A DNA stretch of 64,000 bases from Streptomyces griseochromogenes (lineage in GTDB: Bacteria; Actinomycetota; Actinomycetes; Streptomycetales; Streptomycetaceae). Positions within the stretch are counted from its first letter, which is position 1, and every line of letters begins with the position of its first letter. The notes under the pieces are model-generated. The model did no database searches, had not been told where the DNA came from, and was given only the letters and a program-made list of their open reading frames with translations. The translations under genes were made by a program, and so were the position numbers. This document shows, in pieces, positions 36,001 through 44,553 of this stretch. The DNA is taken from NCBI RefSeq assembly GCF_001542625.1, contig NZ_CP016279.1:5456001-5520000 (forward strand). Direction: 5' to 3'.

Positions 36001-36513
36001 GGCAGGGCCGAGTTCGAGTCCCGGGACATGGGCGCGCAGCACCCCGGCCTGGCTCTGCAGGAAATCCTCGGTGGAGCCCCTGGAGGTGCCCGCGAGGCGG
36101 CGCCCGCCCCAGTGGATGCGGTGCCTGATGCCGTCACCGTGGACCGCCACGCTGAGCAGATGGCCACCGCTGTGGCAGGCGGTGAGGACGTGGGGGACAG
36201 CAGCGGCCCAGCCTGTCTCGGCGGGCGGGCGCCCCAGGGCGCGGATCTCGTGCAGCAGCGGCCGGGACCCGTCCGCTGATGGCGGTTTGACGGTCCATCG
36301 GGTGGGGTCGAAGTCGGTGAGGTAGCGGCGTTCTAGCAGGCAGAGCAGCAGTTGCGGCATGGCTTCGGCAAAGCCGTCCGACCCCAGCAGCGCGTCGACG
36401 GCACCGGGCGGGCTGCCGGGCCCGGGGAACTGTACGGGAGGCTGGGGCAGCGGTCCTGGGACGGCTGGGGGCTTGGACGTCATCGTGGCTCCGGCTTGCG
36501 TGGGGTCGTCCAT
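33064..36513 (-). CDS. HerA/FtsK-like ATPase with repeated Cys motifs
   Basis: 1149 residues. Residues 1-480 are an unassigned N-terminal region with a hydrophobic stretch near 285-310 (TCLTAIAVFCSLAGIF). A HerA-type motor (DUF87-like) follows: Walker A GMTGYGKTTTAKN at about 519-531, then EPAKAEYRQL and Walker B HLTLIEEAHRLLRA. DQVPTKLAPEIVKNSNVKIL is the typical HerA sensor segment. Near the C-terminus two CxxCPxxC units appear (CRRCPAPC and CATCPSRC), each followed by a helical stretch, suggesting a duplicated metal-binding domain. HerA motors pump DNA or act with nucleases; no nuclease is adjacent. It is the last gene of the operon, 175 bases after the Hsp70-like gene. Confidence 0.8.
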   Translation of the reverse strand: MDDPTQAGATMTSKPPAVPGPLPQPPVQFPGPGSPPGAVDALLGSDGFAEAMPQLLLCLLERRYLTDFDPTRWTVKPPSADGSRPLLHEIRALGRPPAETGWAAAVPHVLTACHSGGHLLSVAVHGDGIRHRIHWGGRRLAGTSRGSTEDFLQSQAGVLRAHVPGLELGPADSFEEGTHADLAAFVRTAPALALITGIPAPVHGRSPAAFQSLDRLAAAVGARRYAVVVAAEPLSAGELDRTLDHCRRLRSEIHALVRHTVGNQQGETSSTSTTEAAGSEPGLSTCLTAIAVFCSLAGIFPAVRPLATAAPSVLQLASIAGGPRNTSQTKGVSTLRSHNAELLDATAEACEKLLQQHIDRLETARAQGWWRTAVYLAAESEGALESLAGALRGTCSGEATALDPLRVLRLPPATLRTAALHGRILPLVPASGGMGHPLGPAFDALATCLTSAELAVLVGLPRGPMAGLPMPDVAEFPLSAPPPEPKAVTIGRVTDAQGGEYQQVTVSDRALNRHVFITGMTGYGKTTTAKNLLVEAYTELGVPFLVIEPAKAEYRQLAQHPALKGRLRVYGIGPDAPLPLRLNPFAPVASVPLSRHIDLLKAVFNASFPMFAGMSYVLEDAMLEVYTERGWDLHTSANELLGARPSAPDVAALTPTIRELQDKIEEVLERRAYGREVHQNLGAALRSRLGSLVVGTKGMALDTRRSVPVEDLFARPALIELRNLGDDEEKSFVMALLLCRLYEYAESRAGAAMPEGEELRHLTLIEEAHRLLRAARPPSGAETPDAQAKAVAMFTDMLAEMRAYGEGFIVADQVPTKLAPEIVKNSNVKILHRLVAADDRAVVAATVNLTEQQSRHLATLPPGEAVVHDERIGSAVLARMRPPEPLAVRVQGAAGAPAEADRAYLHRHGGCRRCPAPCTVLHLADRDRARAAADQALSPFFDRLLLGTPEQLWEAWTAWRSSVPAGSLAYCTYAQAARRRLDGLGAPDRGAEFLGRDRAARILARLGEGWLKAEHLDGSARELLSEIRADLNRTIGSRPPRELSGCATCPSRCRVLPLVAPAVQALAASVSACADRPVPLDTRLRQLDALAEEHLPHACQILSEGQSRRSLLYCMTVNATAATSRGRRPTPAMDAAVAETLAALRSETL

Positions 36514-36687
36514 GGCTGCGGCAAGTGCATGACCGGCGTGTCGACGGGCTGATGAGGGCCCGGGGCCGCCATGGCCGGTCGTCTTCGCAGTGGATCAGCG
36601 GCCTCCCGTGACGGCGGGCTTCACTCGTGGCCCGACTGACTTCGGTGCCGACGCGTTGCGTGGATGCCGCCGCGCGGCAGGGTAGGG

Positions 36688-37821
36688 TCACCGGGTCTCC
36701 GGTGAGGCGGACCAGCGTTCCCAGGGCGGGAGGTCGTCGGGGACCGGTGTGGCATGGCCGTCGCCGGGAGCGGGGGCCTGGGAAGGATCGCCTGGCGTCG
36801 GTGCGGTGCCGGGTGCCGCGGCTGGCAACCGGCCGCGGAACTCCGGCCAGTAGGCGGCCCCCGCGGCCAGGTCGGCCGCCGGGGCAGGGCTTCGCCATAC
36901 CGGCGCGAGCCTCGCCAGGGCGTCGCGCAGGAAGGGCCATGCCGCGCCCACTCCCCCGACCAGGACCAGTTCGGCCTGCGGCGCGGCGCCTTCCGCCAGG
37001 GCCCGCACCTCGCTGACGGTTCCTGCCACCTCTGGCCGTCCGGCCAGTTCGTCGCGGTGCAGAGCGAGCGGAGTGAACATCCGGTGGGCGAGCGGGCCGT
37101 ACCAGGGCACCACCGCTTCGGTGCCCAGCAGGCCCGCGCACTCCAGGGCCGCGTCCAGCAGGGCGAGCAGGTCGCGGGCCGGGGTGCCCTGGTCGCAGCG
37201 GGCCAGTACTTCCTGGGCGACCAGGTCGGTCCACGCGCCCGCGCCCGCCGCGTGGACCGTGTCCACCGCACGTCGGTCGAGCAGAGGTTGTCCGTCGGCG
37301 TATGCCACCTGGTAGGGCGCGAGCACGGTCCACCGCTCCCCGCACACCACGGCCAGCACCGTGGCCCGTTCGGGTGGCACCGCATCGCTCTCCGCCAGCC
37401 AGCGGCAGACCAGGGCATCGGCAGCGCCGATCCGCGACGGTCTGCCCAGGCCCGATTCCTCGCAGCGTTCTTCGGCGTCTGCCGGAGTTCCCGGACCCGT
37501 GCACACGACGGTGTGGCAGCCGAGAGCGGGGGTGGTGCCGGCCAGGCCCAGGTAGCGGGCGGCGCGCCTGTGCACGCCACGCAGGAAGCCCTCGGACCAG
37601 GGGTCGTTGCGCCAGACGAGGAGCCGCTCGGCCGTGGCCGGCCCGTCGTCCAGCAGTTGTTCGGCTGCCGCGCTGCCCCAGGCGTCGTCGGCGCGGGCAT
37701 TGGGGATGAGGGTCCGCCGGCCGTCGCCGAGCAGGGACAGCCGTGCGGCTCCTGGCCTGCCCTCACGGAGTGCCACGACGCTGCGCGTGTACTGCAGGTC
37801 GATACCAAGGACGCCGGTCAC
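36688..37821 (-). CDS. Hsp70/actin-fold ATPase-like protein
   Basis: 377 residues. The N-terminus GVLGIDLQYTRSVVALREG is an actin-like phosphate-1 motif, and LVLVGGVGAAWPFLRDALAR near residue 295 matches the Hsp70 adenosine motif. There is no substrate-binding domain, and the Pro-rich tail is probably disordered. Such truncated DnaK-like proteins accompany GTPases in several bacterial gene clusters. The GTG start overlaps the stop of the dynamin-like gene upstream by four bases (GTGA), showing tight coupling. It may act as a nucleotide-driven switch for the GTPases. Confidence 0.72.
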   Translation of the reverse strand: MTGVLGIDLQYTRSVVALREGRPGAARLSLLGDGRRTLIPNARADDAWGSAAAEQLLDDGPATAERLLVWRNDPWSEGFLRGVHRRAARYLGLAGTTPALGCHTVVCTGPGTPADAEERCEESGLGRPSRIGAADALVCRWLAESDAVPPERATVLAVVCGERWTVLAPYQVAYADGQPLLDRRAVDTVHAAGAGAWTDLVAQEVLARCDQGTPARDLLALLDAALECAGLLGTEAVVPWYGPLAHRMFTPLALHRDELAGRPEVAGTVSEVRALAEGAAPQAELVLVGGVGAAWPFLRDALARLAPVWRSPAPAADLAAGAAYWPEFRGRLPAAAPGTAPTPGDPSQAPAPGDGHATPVPDDLPPWERWSASPETR

Positions 37822-39515
37822 TGAGTTCCTCCGCAGCTGTCCAGGCAGTCGGTGAGATGCCGGTGCAGGGCCTCAAGGACGGTGAGCGGGCCGGAGTCCG
37901 GGGCCCTCGGGGCCGGGGTGAGGGGACGGCAGGCGCCCCCCAGCAGCTGGAGGACCAGGCTCCGCCGTTCCTTGGCGTGCCGTGCGGCTACGGCAGCGGC
38001 GGCCAGGATGTTCGCCCGGGTGCGTTCCCGGTCGGGTACGGCGGACTCGGCGGCCTCCTTGGCCCGTTCGACCGAGTCGGCCGCAGCGTTGACGACCTGG
38101 TCGATGCTACGCAGGGCTTTGGCCGACAGTGAGGGTATCAGCGAGCCGATCCGCCCGCTGACGGTGCGCCCGAGGCTGTTGGTGCGCAGTTCGGGCAAGC
38201 GTCCGGCGAGCCGGCCCGGCACCTCGACGCAGACGACGGGAGGCCGCAGCAGCTCCGCGAGCCGCCGGGTCTCCGTCTCGGTGAGGGCCGCGTGCCGGGT
38301 GGCGGCGGCGCTCCGGTCCAGCGTCCGGGCCAGGGTTTCGGCGAGTGCGGCGGATGCCTGCTGCAACTGCTCGGTGAGCAGGCGCCCGTAGCTGCCGTCG
38401 CGCTGGACCGGACCGGTCGTCAGCAGCTTCGCGACCTGTTCACCGCAGGCGCGGGCATGTGTGTCCCAATTCCGTGCCCAGTCGTCCACGGCCCGCTCCA
38501 CCTGGGAGCGGAAGTGCTCGCCCGCGGTGGTGAGCTCGGCTCGCAGCAGGTCGTTGCCGGCGCATTCCTGTTCCAGGAGCGACCGCTGCTCGCGGATCCG
38601 GAGGGAGGCCTCGTCGACCAGGGGGCGTAGCAGAGCAGCCGCACGGGCTCGCCGGGCGGCAGCCACCGCCGGGTCGGCGTGGCTGATCCGGTCGAGCAGG
38701 GCACGGGCCTCGGGGGCGCCGAAGTGGCCGGGGTCGGCGGCGGCCGCGCGGGCGCTGACGAAGACGAGTCCGGCGGGCGCCCCGCCGTCGAGTGCGTGGT
38801 GGAGCCGGGCCCGGTGGTGATCGGCCCTGGTGGTCAGGAAGCGCTGCCACTGTTCGGGGGTGTCCTCGGTGAGGAAGACATTCACCAGCAGCACGACCGA
38901 GTCCGGTCCGTGCCGTTCGCGGTGGGCCCGGAGGAAGTCCTCCTCGACGGTGGAGATCGGCTGCCGGGAGCTGACGACCCAGACCAGCAGGTCGGCATGG
39001 GCGGCGACCTCGGCAGCCCGCGCGGTCATGGCATCGGTGTCGTTGATGCCGGGTGAATCGACCCAGCGCACGCGGTCCGGGACCGGGCAGTCGGCCAGCT
39101 CGATCACCAGGCGGCGGCTCTCCAGCACCTCGCTGCGGTAGTCGCCGTCGGCGGCGACGAGGGAGACGGCATCGGCGATGGCGTCGGTGGTGCAGGGAAG
39201 CTTTGTGCGCCGGCCCGCACGGACGACGGTGACGTGGTCGGCGGGCCCCTTTCTGATCACGCAGGCGACTCCCGTCTCCGGGAAGTCGTCGACCGGCAGG
39301 AGCGGGCGGCCGATGAGCAGGTTGAGCAGGCTGGACTTGCCGGCGCTGAAGTGGCCGCCGAAGACCACCGTGGTGCATGACGCGGCCAGCACGGCCCGTA
39401 CCCGCTCCAGTTCGGTTGTGAACCGTCGGCGACAGGCGTCGCCGTGGCGGTGTGCCAGTTCTCCGGCAAGGGCCGGCGGCAGTGCCACCGCCGGCCGTGC
39501 GGGGCTGCGGGTCAT
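37818..39515 (-). CDS. Dynamin-like GTPase B
   Basis: 565 residues. G1 is GGHFSAGKSSLLNLL at about 53-67, the switch I region is PETGVACVIRKG, G3 is RWVDSPGINDTD and the G4 position is LLVNVFLTED. Long helices follow (EASLRIREQRSLLEQECAGN), then an amphipathic C-terminal region without a clear transmembrane pair. This is the bacterial dynamin-like family, known to bind and fuse or repair membranes. ATG 39515 is used because upstream residues are not protein-like; GTG 39521 is an alternative. It lies 11 bases after the stop of the other dynamin-like gene. Paired dynamins often work as heteromers. Confidence 0.82.
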   Translation of the reverse strand: MTRSPARPAVALPPALAGELAHRHGDACRRRFTTELERVRAVLAASCTTVVFGGHFSAGKSSLLNLLIGRPLLPVDDFPETGVACVIRKGPADHVTVVRAGRRTKLPCTTDAIADAVSLVAADGDYRSEVLESRRLVIELADCPVPDRVRWVDSPGINDTDAMTARAAEVAAHADLLVWVVSSRQPISTVEEDFLRAHRERHGPDSVVLLVNVFLTEDTPEQWQRFLTTRADHHRARLHHALDGGAPAGLVFVSARAAAADPGHFGAPEARALLDRISHADPAVAAARRARAAALLRPLVDEASLRIREQRSLLEQECAGNDLLRAELTTAGEHFRSQVERAVDDWARNWDTHARACGEQVAKLLTTGPVQRDGSYGRLLTEQLQQASAALAETLARTLDRSAAATRHAALTETETRRLAELLRPPVVCVEVPGRLAGRLPELRTNSLGRTVSGRIGSLIPSLSAKALRSIDQVVNAAADSVERAKEAAESAVPDRERTRANILAAAAVAARHAKERRSLVLQLLGGACRPLTPAPRAPDSGPLTVLEALHRHLTDCLDSCGGTQ

Positions 39516-39525
39516 GGTCACCGGC

Positions 39526-41541
39526 TCACACCTGTTGCGCGGTGGTGAGGGCCTTCTGCAGCTGCACCAGATGTCCGGCGACCGACGTCTTGGCCTCACT
39601 GAGCCGGGTCAGGGCCTGGTCGCGTTCGTCCTGGTCGCGCTGGTTGTCCTCGACCATGGACCGGATGTTGTTCTCCTCCTCTTCGATGGTCGTGGTGATC
39701 TCGTGGGTGACCAGGCTCTCCAGCTCCTCGAAGCCCGCCCGGACGCGCTCGGTGAGCTGTGGGCCGAGTTGTACCGGCAGATCACGCAGGCCTGTGTCGG
39801 CGTCCTCGACGGCCCTGCGCTTGAGGCGCTTCTCCAGGTTGAGGCCGGCGGCGCCCATGCTGCCGAGGAGCGAGGCGGCCAGCACGGCCGGGATGACGAT
39901 CGGCGCGGCCGGGCTGACGCCCAGCATGCCGAGGACGACTGCCGCGCCCAGGGCGCCGCCCGCGCCGCCGGCCGCGCCACGCCAGCCGGCCGCGCCTCCG
40001 GCCACGGCGCCGCCCAGGCCGCCCAGTGCGAAGCCGGCCACCGCGGCCAGCACGCGCTCGGTGGTACCGACCAGTGGCTTGCCGCCCGGAGCGACCTCCC
40101 ACCCGGTGAGTTCGAGGTGCAGGGCGTCGAACTCCCTTCCTATCGCTGCGATCTCCACCTCGATGTCGTCCGCCAGGTGCTTGAGCAGTGGTCCGAGCAG
40201 GTCCTGCGCCTCGGCATCTGCCCAGGCCGAGAGATGGTCGGTGATGTACTGCTGGACCGCTTCGGCGATGGTGGCCGCCGCCTTCTTCTGCTGAAGGACT
40301 CCGAGCATCTTGCCGAGCTTGACCTCCACCCCCTCCACATGGTCGGCCAGGCCGTCGCGCATGGCGGCGATCCGCCCAGTCAGGCTGGTGGTGAGGGCGG
40401 CCTCTGCCTCGGCACGGTAACGGGCGAAGAGCGCGGGCAGCTTGGCCGGGCGGCTCCGGATCGCCGAGAGGGTGGGCAGCATGCCCGCATACGCCTCACG
40501 CAGCCGGGTCTGGTCGGTGCGGGCGGCTTTCACTCGCTGGCCGATGTGCTGGTCGACCGACTGGGCGAGATGGGTGGCCTGAGTGGTGTATCGCTTGAGG
40601 TGCACATGGTGGCGGTCGCGCAGGAGGAAGTCACCCAGCCGCCGCTCGAGTTCGGCCAGGCCGGATGCCTCGACCAGTTCCGGGTCGTTGCCGTAGACAC
40701 CGCGGCGGGCGCGTTCGGCGTCGACGAAGTAGATGTCGCGGGAGGCGAGTTCCTGGCCGGCCCAGGCGGGACCGCCGAGCTGGTCGCGTACATACCGGTT
40801 CCAGACGAACCCCTTGAGCCGGTCGTCGGCGGCACGGCTGTGGAAGAGGTTGACCACAGTGAAGATCCGGGTCCCTTCCCGTACCAGGTCGGAGGCGTTC
40901 ATCAGCTCGTTCTGCCCCATCAGCACATCACTGCGGTAGACCAGTACGGCGGCGTCGCAGCGCTGGGTGGCCTCCTGGGTGACCTTGGTGCGGGTGGGGT
41001 GTTCGTCCAGTCCCGGCGAGTCGTAGACGATGACGCCGGCCTTGCAGAGCCTGGCGGGGAAACCCATCTCGAACTCGCGGATGTGCCGGAAGCGGCGCTC
41101 GCTCTCCTGCTCGTCGATGTCGAGCGTGGACTCGCGCAGATACCGGTCCAGGGACCAGGACTCGGACTTGCCCTCGAAGCTCCACGCCTTGATGTACGGC
41201 TCGTCGGCGTACCGGACCCCGGTGAGGGTGGCGGTGGCGGGCAGATCGTCCACGATCATAGGCCCCTGGTGCCCCGCGAGGTCGACGGGCTGGGTCGTGC
41301 CGCCGAGCAGGGCGTTCAGCAGGGTGGATTTCCCGTTCTTGAAGCGCCCCATCACCATCAGGTTGAAGGTGTCCGACCTCAGTTGAAGGGCGGTCGTCTC
41401 CAGCCGCGAGGCGGTCTCCTTCATCTCCAGTCCCCGCGCCAGCGCGGCCAGGCCGTCGATGGCCACGCCGGCCTCCCCGGTGGCCCGCTCGGCGCCCTGC
41501 TGCATCATCTCTGCGAGTGTGCTGCTCGTGTGTTGTGCCAC
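39526..41541 (-). CDS. Dynamin-like GTPase A with membrane hairpin
   Basis: 671 residues. G1 is GRFKNGKSTLLNALLG at about 65-80, G3 is VYDSPGLDEH at about 172-181, and the G4 position is VVNLFHSR. A helical stalk follows. Residues about 490-570 are Gly/Ala-rich and hydrophobic (AGFALGGLGGAVAGGAAGW, PIVIPAVLAASLLGSMGAA) and should insert in the membrane. A C-terminal helix (ITTTIEEEENNIRSMVEDNQ) closes the stalk, as in bacterial DLPs. The GTG start is preceded by GGGAGATC. Probably acts with the adjacent DLP on the inner face of the membrane. Confidence 0.85.
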   Translation of the reverse strand: MAQHTSSTLAEMMQQGAERATGEAGVAIDGLAALARGLEMKETASRLETTALQLRSDTFNLMVMGRFKNGKSTLLNALLGGTTQPVDLAGHQGPMIVDDLPATATLTGVRYADEPYIKAWSFEGKSESWSLDRYLRESTLDIDEQESERRFRHIREFEMGFPARLCKAGVIVYDSPGLDEHPTRTKVTQEATQRCDAAVLVYRSDVLMGQNELMNASDLVREGTRIFTVVNLFHSRAADDRLKGFVWNRYVRDQLGGPAWAGQELASRDIYFVDAERARRGVYGNDPELVEASGLAELERRLGDFLLRDRHHVHLKRYTTQATHLAQSVDQHIGQRVKAARTDQTRLREAYAGMLPTLSAIRSRPAKLPALFARYRAEAEAALTTSLTGRIAAMRDGLADHVEGVEVKLGKMLGVLQQKKAAATIAEAVQQYITDHLSAWADAEAQDLLGPLLKHLADDIEVEIAAIGREFDALHLELTGWEVAPGGKPLVGTTERVLAAVAGFALGGLGGAVAGGAAGWRGAAGGAGGALGAAVVLGMLGVSPAAPIVIPAVLAASLLGSMGAAGLNLEKRLKRRAVEDADTGLRDLPVQLGPQLTERVRAGFEELESLVTHEITTTIEEEENNIRSMVEDNQRDQDERDQALTRLSEAKTSVAGHLVQLQKALTTAQQV

Positions 41542-41625
41542 GATCTCCCCTCCCTGTTCTCCGGGCGCGCGTCGAGCTGCCCGCCCGGCATGTGGCGCGT
41601 CCTCCGCCCCGCGGGGCGGAAGTTC

Positions 41626-43203
41626 TCAGATCCGTACGGCGGCGAGACGGCGCCGCAGGGCGTCCAGCTCGGCGGTGGCCTCCGCGGTGGCGCCCGGGCC
41701 GGTCGTCTGCCCGGCTTCCGGTACGTCCTCACCGCCGTCCTGCGCCGGGCACAGGGTGTCCAGCTCTCGGCCGGCCCGGTCCAGGGTCTGCTCCACGGTC
41801 CTGCGCAGCGCGCCGACCTCCCTGCGCATCGCGCCGGGGAGGATCTGTGTCAGGCCGGCGATGCGTTTGCGCACGGCGTCCTTCCCGTAGCCGGTCGCGC
41901 GGACGAGCTGCTGTTCGGCCTGCACGTGGTGCAGCATGCCTCCGGCGGCGGCTCCGACCCCGGCGCCGAGCACGGTGCCGAGTCCGCTGGTGAGCACCGC
42001 TCCCGCGGCGGCACCGAGCACCCCGCCCACCACCACCTCGGTGGCCATGCCGGCAGAGCGTCCGGGCGCGACCTGGCCGGCGGCGGGGTTGACGGAGGCC
42101 ATCAGGGCGTCGTCGAGGGACACCGTCGGCACCGTTCCCACGATGTCCGGAGTCGCCCCGCACGCCCTGAGCGCCTCGTCCAGCCGGTGGAAGAGCTCGC
42201 TCACCGCGAAGTCGATCCGGGCAGCCCTGGCCCTGAGCCCGGGTCCGGTGGTGGCGGCCCAGCGGTGGATGCCCCGGTCCACACAGCTGCCGACGAGGCT
42301 CCGCATCCGGGCGGGTTCGGACAGCTCCTCGCGATGGCGCTCCAGGAAGGGCCTCACGTCGCGCTGCAGGTCCTGCTCCAGCATCCGCAGTGCGGCGGCC
42401 ACCTCTCGCTCGGCAGCGGACGCCTCGGCGTCCAGGGTCCGCAGCAGTTCCCGGCGGCCGGCGGTCAGGGCCGTGCGGGCGGACGCGCCCTGGCCGGTAC
42501 GGCGCCGGGCCGGGTCGGCGGGCCGCTCCCGGGTCTTCTCGGCGATCACGTCCGAGGCGAGGTCCAGCAGGCGGGCGATCCGGTACGCCTGCAGCCGGGC
42601 GGGGGCCGCCACCTTGGCGGTCATCCGTTCCTCCAGCGTGGCGGCGTCGCGTGCCAGACGCTCGCGCAGGGGCTCTGGCGCCTCGGCAGCGGCCCACAGC
42701 AGGCATTGGTGGTCGGTCAGATCGCCCCCGGCCCACTGCTCGTCGGGTCCCGCGTACAACAGGCGCCAGATACGGCGGGCCACCAGGTCCAGGTCACCGT
42801 CGCCGGTCAGCGCCTCGGCTCCGGTGAGCACCACGACCACCGTGTCCGGCGGGCGTGCGGCGAGTGCGGCGGCGGCTTCGGCCGCCTCGGGGCCGAGCAG
42901 CTCCGCGCAGCCGAGGGCGAGAACGAGGCGGTTGGCGCGCAGCGCGGGCGCCGGGTCGGCGTGCAGGGCCTCCAGGGGGGCGCTGAGCGGTTCGTGGGCG
43001 TCCAGGCGGGTGTGCAGCCACACGGCGAGCGCCGAGCTGTCCGCCTTGGGCGAGGCGCACAGCAGTACGGTCCGGTCGTCCGGTTGCGGCAGTGCGGCGG
43101 CGGCCTCGGTGACGGCTGTCCAGCCGTGACGTCCGGCAGCCTGGACGACGGCGGAGAGCAGCGTGTCCAGCTCGGCGGCTGCGGATGTTGCGAAGTCGGC
43201 CAT
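41626..43203 (-). CDS. Unknown protein, dynamin-like layout without P-loop
   Basis: 525 residues. The first 150 residues have alternating beta and alpha character (RTVLLCASPKADSSALAVWL, TVVVVLTGAEALTGDGDLDL) like a G-domain whose P-loop has been lost. Long helices follow. A glycine-zipper membrane segment lies near residues 380-420 (VVVGGVLGAAAGAVLTSGLG), then a helical tail. The layout parallels the two DLPs downstream, so this may be a catalytically dead third member or a scaffold. ATG 43203 overlaps the preceding stop (TGATG). Confidence 0.6.
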   Translation of the reverse strand: MADFATSAAAELDTLLSAVVQAAGRHGWTAVTEAAAALPQPDDRTVLLCASPKADSSALAVWLHTRLDAHEPLSAPLEALHADPAPALRANRLVLALGCAELLGPEAAEAAAALAARPPDTVVVVLTGAEALTGDGDLDLVARRIWRLLYAGPDEQWAGGDLTDHQCLLWAAAEAPEPLRERLARDAATLEERMTAKVAAPARLQAYRIARLLDLASDVIAEKTRERPADPARRRTGQGASARTALTAGRRELLRTLDAEASAAEREVAAALRMLEQDLQRDVRPFLERHREELSEPARMRSLVGSCVDRGIHRWAATTGPGLRARAARIDFAVSELFHRLDEALRACGATPDIVGTVPTVSLDDALMASVNPAAGQVAPGRSAGMATEVVVGGVLGAAAGAVLTSGLGTVLGAGVGAAAGGMLHHVQAEQQLVRATGYGKDAVRKRIAGLTQILPGAMRREVGALRRTVEQTLDRAGRELDTLCPAQDGGEDVPEAGQTTGPGATAEATAELDALRRRLAAVRI

Positions 43204-43739
43204 CACCGCTCCAGCCATGCGTAGAAGTCAGGCGTCAGGGCCAGGGACCAGTCCCGGCACTCGCGGGGCAGCACCAGAGCGAGGGCGGCGGCGAGATCGC
43301 CGCGGACCGTGGGGTCGCCGGGGCTGCCCGCGAGGAACGAGGGCAGCGCCCGGTCCATCAGGGCGTCGAAGAGCCGTTGGTCCTCGCGGACCGCGGAAAG
43401 GGGTCGGCCGCTCGGGGCTACGGTCACCGGACCGCCCGGCGGCGCGTCGCTGAACGGGGCGACGGGGACCAGGGCGTACACGAGCAGCCGGGGCCTCGTG
43501 ATGCCGACCGCCCACCAGCGGTCAGGGGTGTCGACCCGCAGCGGCTGCCGCGGAGCCCGTACGGCGGGGGCGGCGAAGACCGCGTAGGCCGGGGTGCCCC
43601 AGCGCAGGGTGGGCAGCGGTGGCGAGACGTAGTGCTCCAGGGGCACCTCGGCCGCGCGCAGCGCATGCTCGACCACCCCCTTGCGAGCCTGCTCATAGGG
43701 CGTACGGATGTGTTCGTGCGAAGTGTCAGCGGTGTTCAC
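43203..43739 (-). CDS. Unknown 178-residue protein of the dynamin operon
   Basis: Starts VNTADTSHEHIRTPYEQARK at GTG 43739, with GGGGAGAGG about ten bases upstream. The protein is soluble, with WWAVGITRPRLLVYALVPV suggesting a beta-sheet core. Its start overlaps the stop of the peptidase gene by four bases (GTGA), and its stop overlaps the next start. Unknown family. The conserved position suggests an adaptor for the peptidase or the GTPases. Confidence 0.6.
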   Translation of the reverse strand: MNTADTSHEHIRTPYEQARKGVVEHALRAAEVPLEHYVSPPLPTLRWGTPAYAVFAAPAVRAPRQPLRVDTPDRWWAVGITRPRLLVYALVPVAPFSDAPPGGPVTVAPSGRPLSAVREDQRLFDALMDRALPSFLAGSPGDPTVRGDLAAALALVLPRECRDWSLALTPDFYAWLER

Positions 43740-44494
43740 AGCGGTGTCCTCTCCCCTGGGACGGCGGCATGGACCTGGTCGGTGACCACGCAGTTGCCTC
43801 CTGCCCCCAGCCAACTGTCGGCCATGGTCGCGGCGTCGACGAAGCGGGCGGATTCGCCCGTGCCGCTGTCGTTGACGAAGAATCCCTCGATCTCCCCGTT
43901 CGCCGGGTCACGGGCGACCCCGATGGGCACGACTGCGTGGTTGGCCTGGCCGGCGTCCCAGTAGGTCGCGTCGTCCCAGAGCACACCGGCGTTGGCGGCG
44001 ACGATCACTCCGTGGCCCTGCTCCAGGTGGGCGGCCAGGTCCTCCAGGGAGTCGGCGGTCTCCTTGTGGGCGGGCACGCCGTAGTCGGACAGGATGCGGG
44101 CCTGGTCGGGCAGTGTGGTGCCGCCACATGCGGTGGCGTCGCCCCCGGTCTCGCACAGGCCGTGGGAGACCGCATGGGCCACGACATCGTTCTCGGTGAC
44201 GTCGACACCGAACTGCCTGAGCACTCCCTCGCAGGAGCACAGCCCGCAAGTGCCCTGGAAGCCGAAGGAGTTGTCACCCTGACGGTGGGTGAAGTCGGCG
44301 TAGGTGTCGACATCGCCGATGATCAGGGTCTCCCGGCCGTCGGGCAGGGTACCGAGTGCGTAAGGGACGTCGACGCCCGCGTCGACCGACTGGGTGACGA
44401 CGTCCGCCGGTAGCTCGTGGAGTGGCTCTAATGGTGACGCCTGGTCCACGGTCTCCTCCTCCGTGACTGTTGGCCGATCGCATCGGCGCTTCAC
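43736..44494 (-). CDS. Papain/C39-like cysteine peptidase
   Basis: About 252 residues (a shorter start is possible). The catalytic pattern of C39-type peptidases is visible: Cys in FQGTCGLCSCEGVLRQFG, His in GQANHAVVPIGVA and Asp/Asn in GFFVNDSG. There is no signal peptide or membrane segment, so it is cytoplasmic. It is the second gene of the operon, between the sigma factor and the unknown proteins. I infer regulated proteolysis, perhaps of a partner protein or of the sigma factor's control. No ABC transporter is nearby, which argues against bacteriocin leader processing. Confidence 0.72.
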   Translation of the reverse strand: MKRRCDRPTVTEEETVDQASPLEPLHELPADVVTQSVDAGVDVPYALGTLPDGRETLIIGDVDTYADFTHRQGDNSFGFQGTCGLCSCEGVLRQFGVDVTENDVVAHAVSHGLCETGGDATACGGTTLPDQARILSDYGVPAHKETADSLEDLAAHLEQGHGVIVAANAGVLWDDATYWDAGQANHAVVPIGVARDPANGEIEGFFVNDSGTGESARFVDAATMADSWLGAGGNCVVTDQVHAAVPGERTPL

Positions 44495-44553
44495 CGGTTG
44501 CAGACCCCGGTGGGCGCAGCGGCATTACCGACTTCGCGGTGCGAGGCGGCGCC

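Noticed and set aside
39178..43224. 1348-residue plus-strand open frame
   Set aside because: It runs antisense through two dynamin genes and an unknown gene with clear motifs on the minus strand. No family features in the translation.
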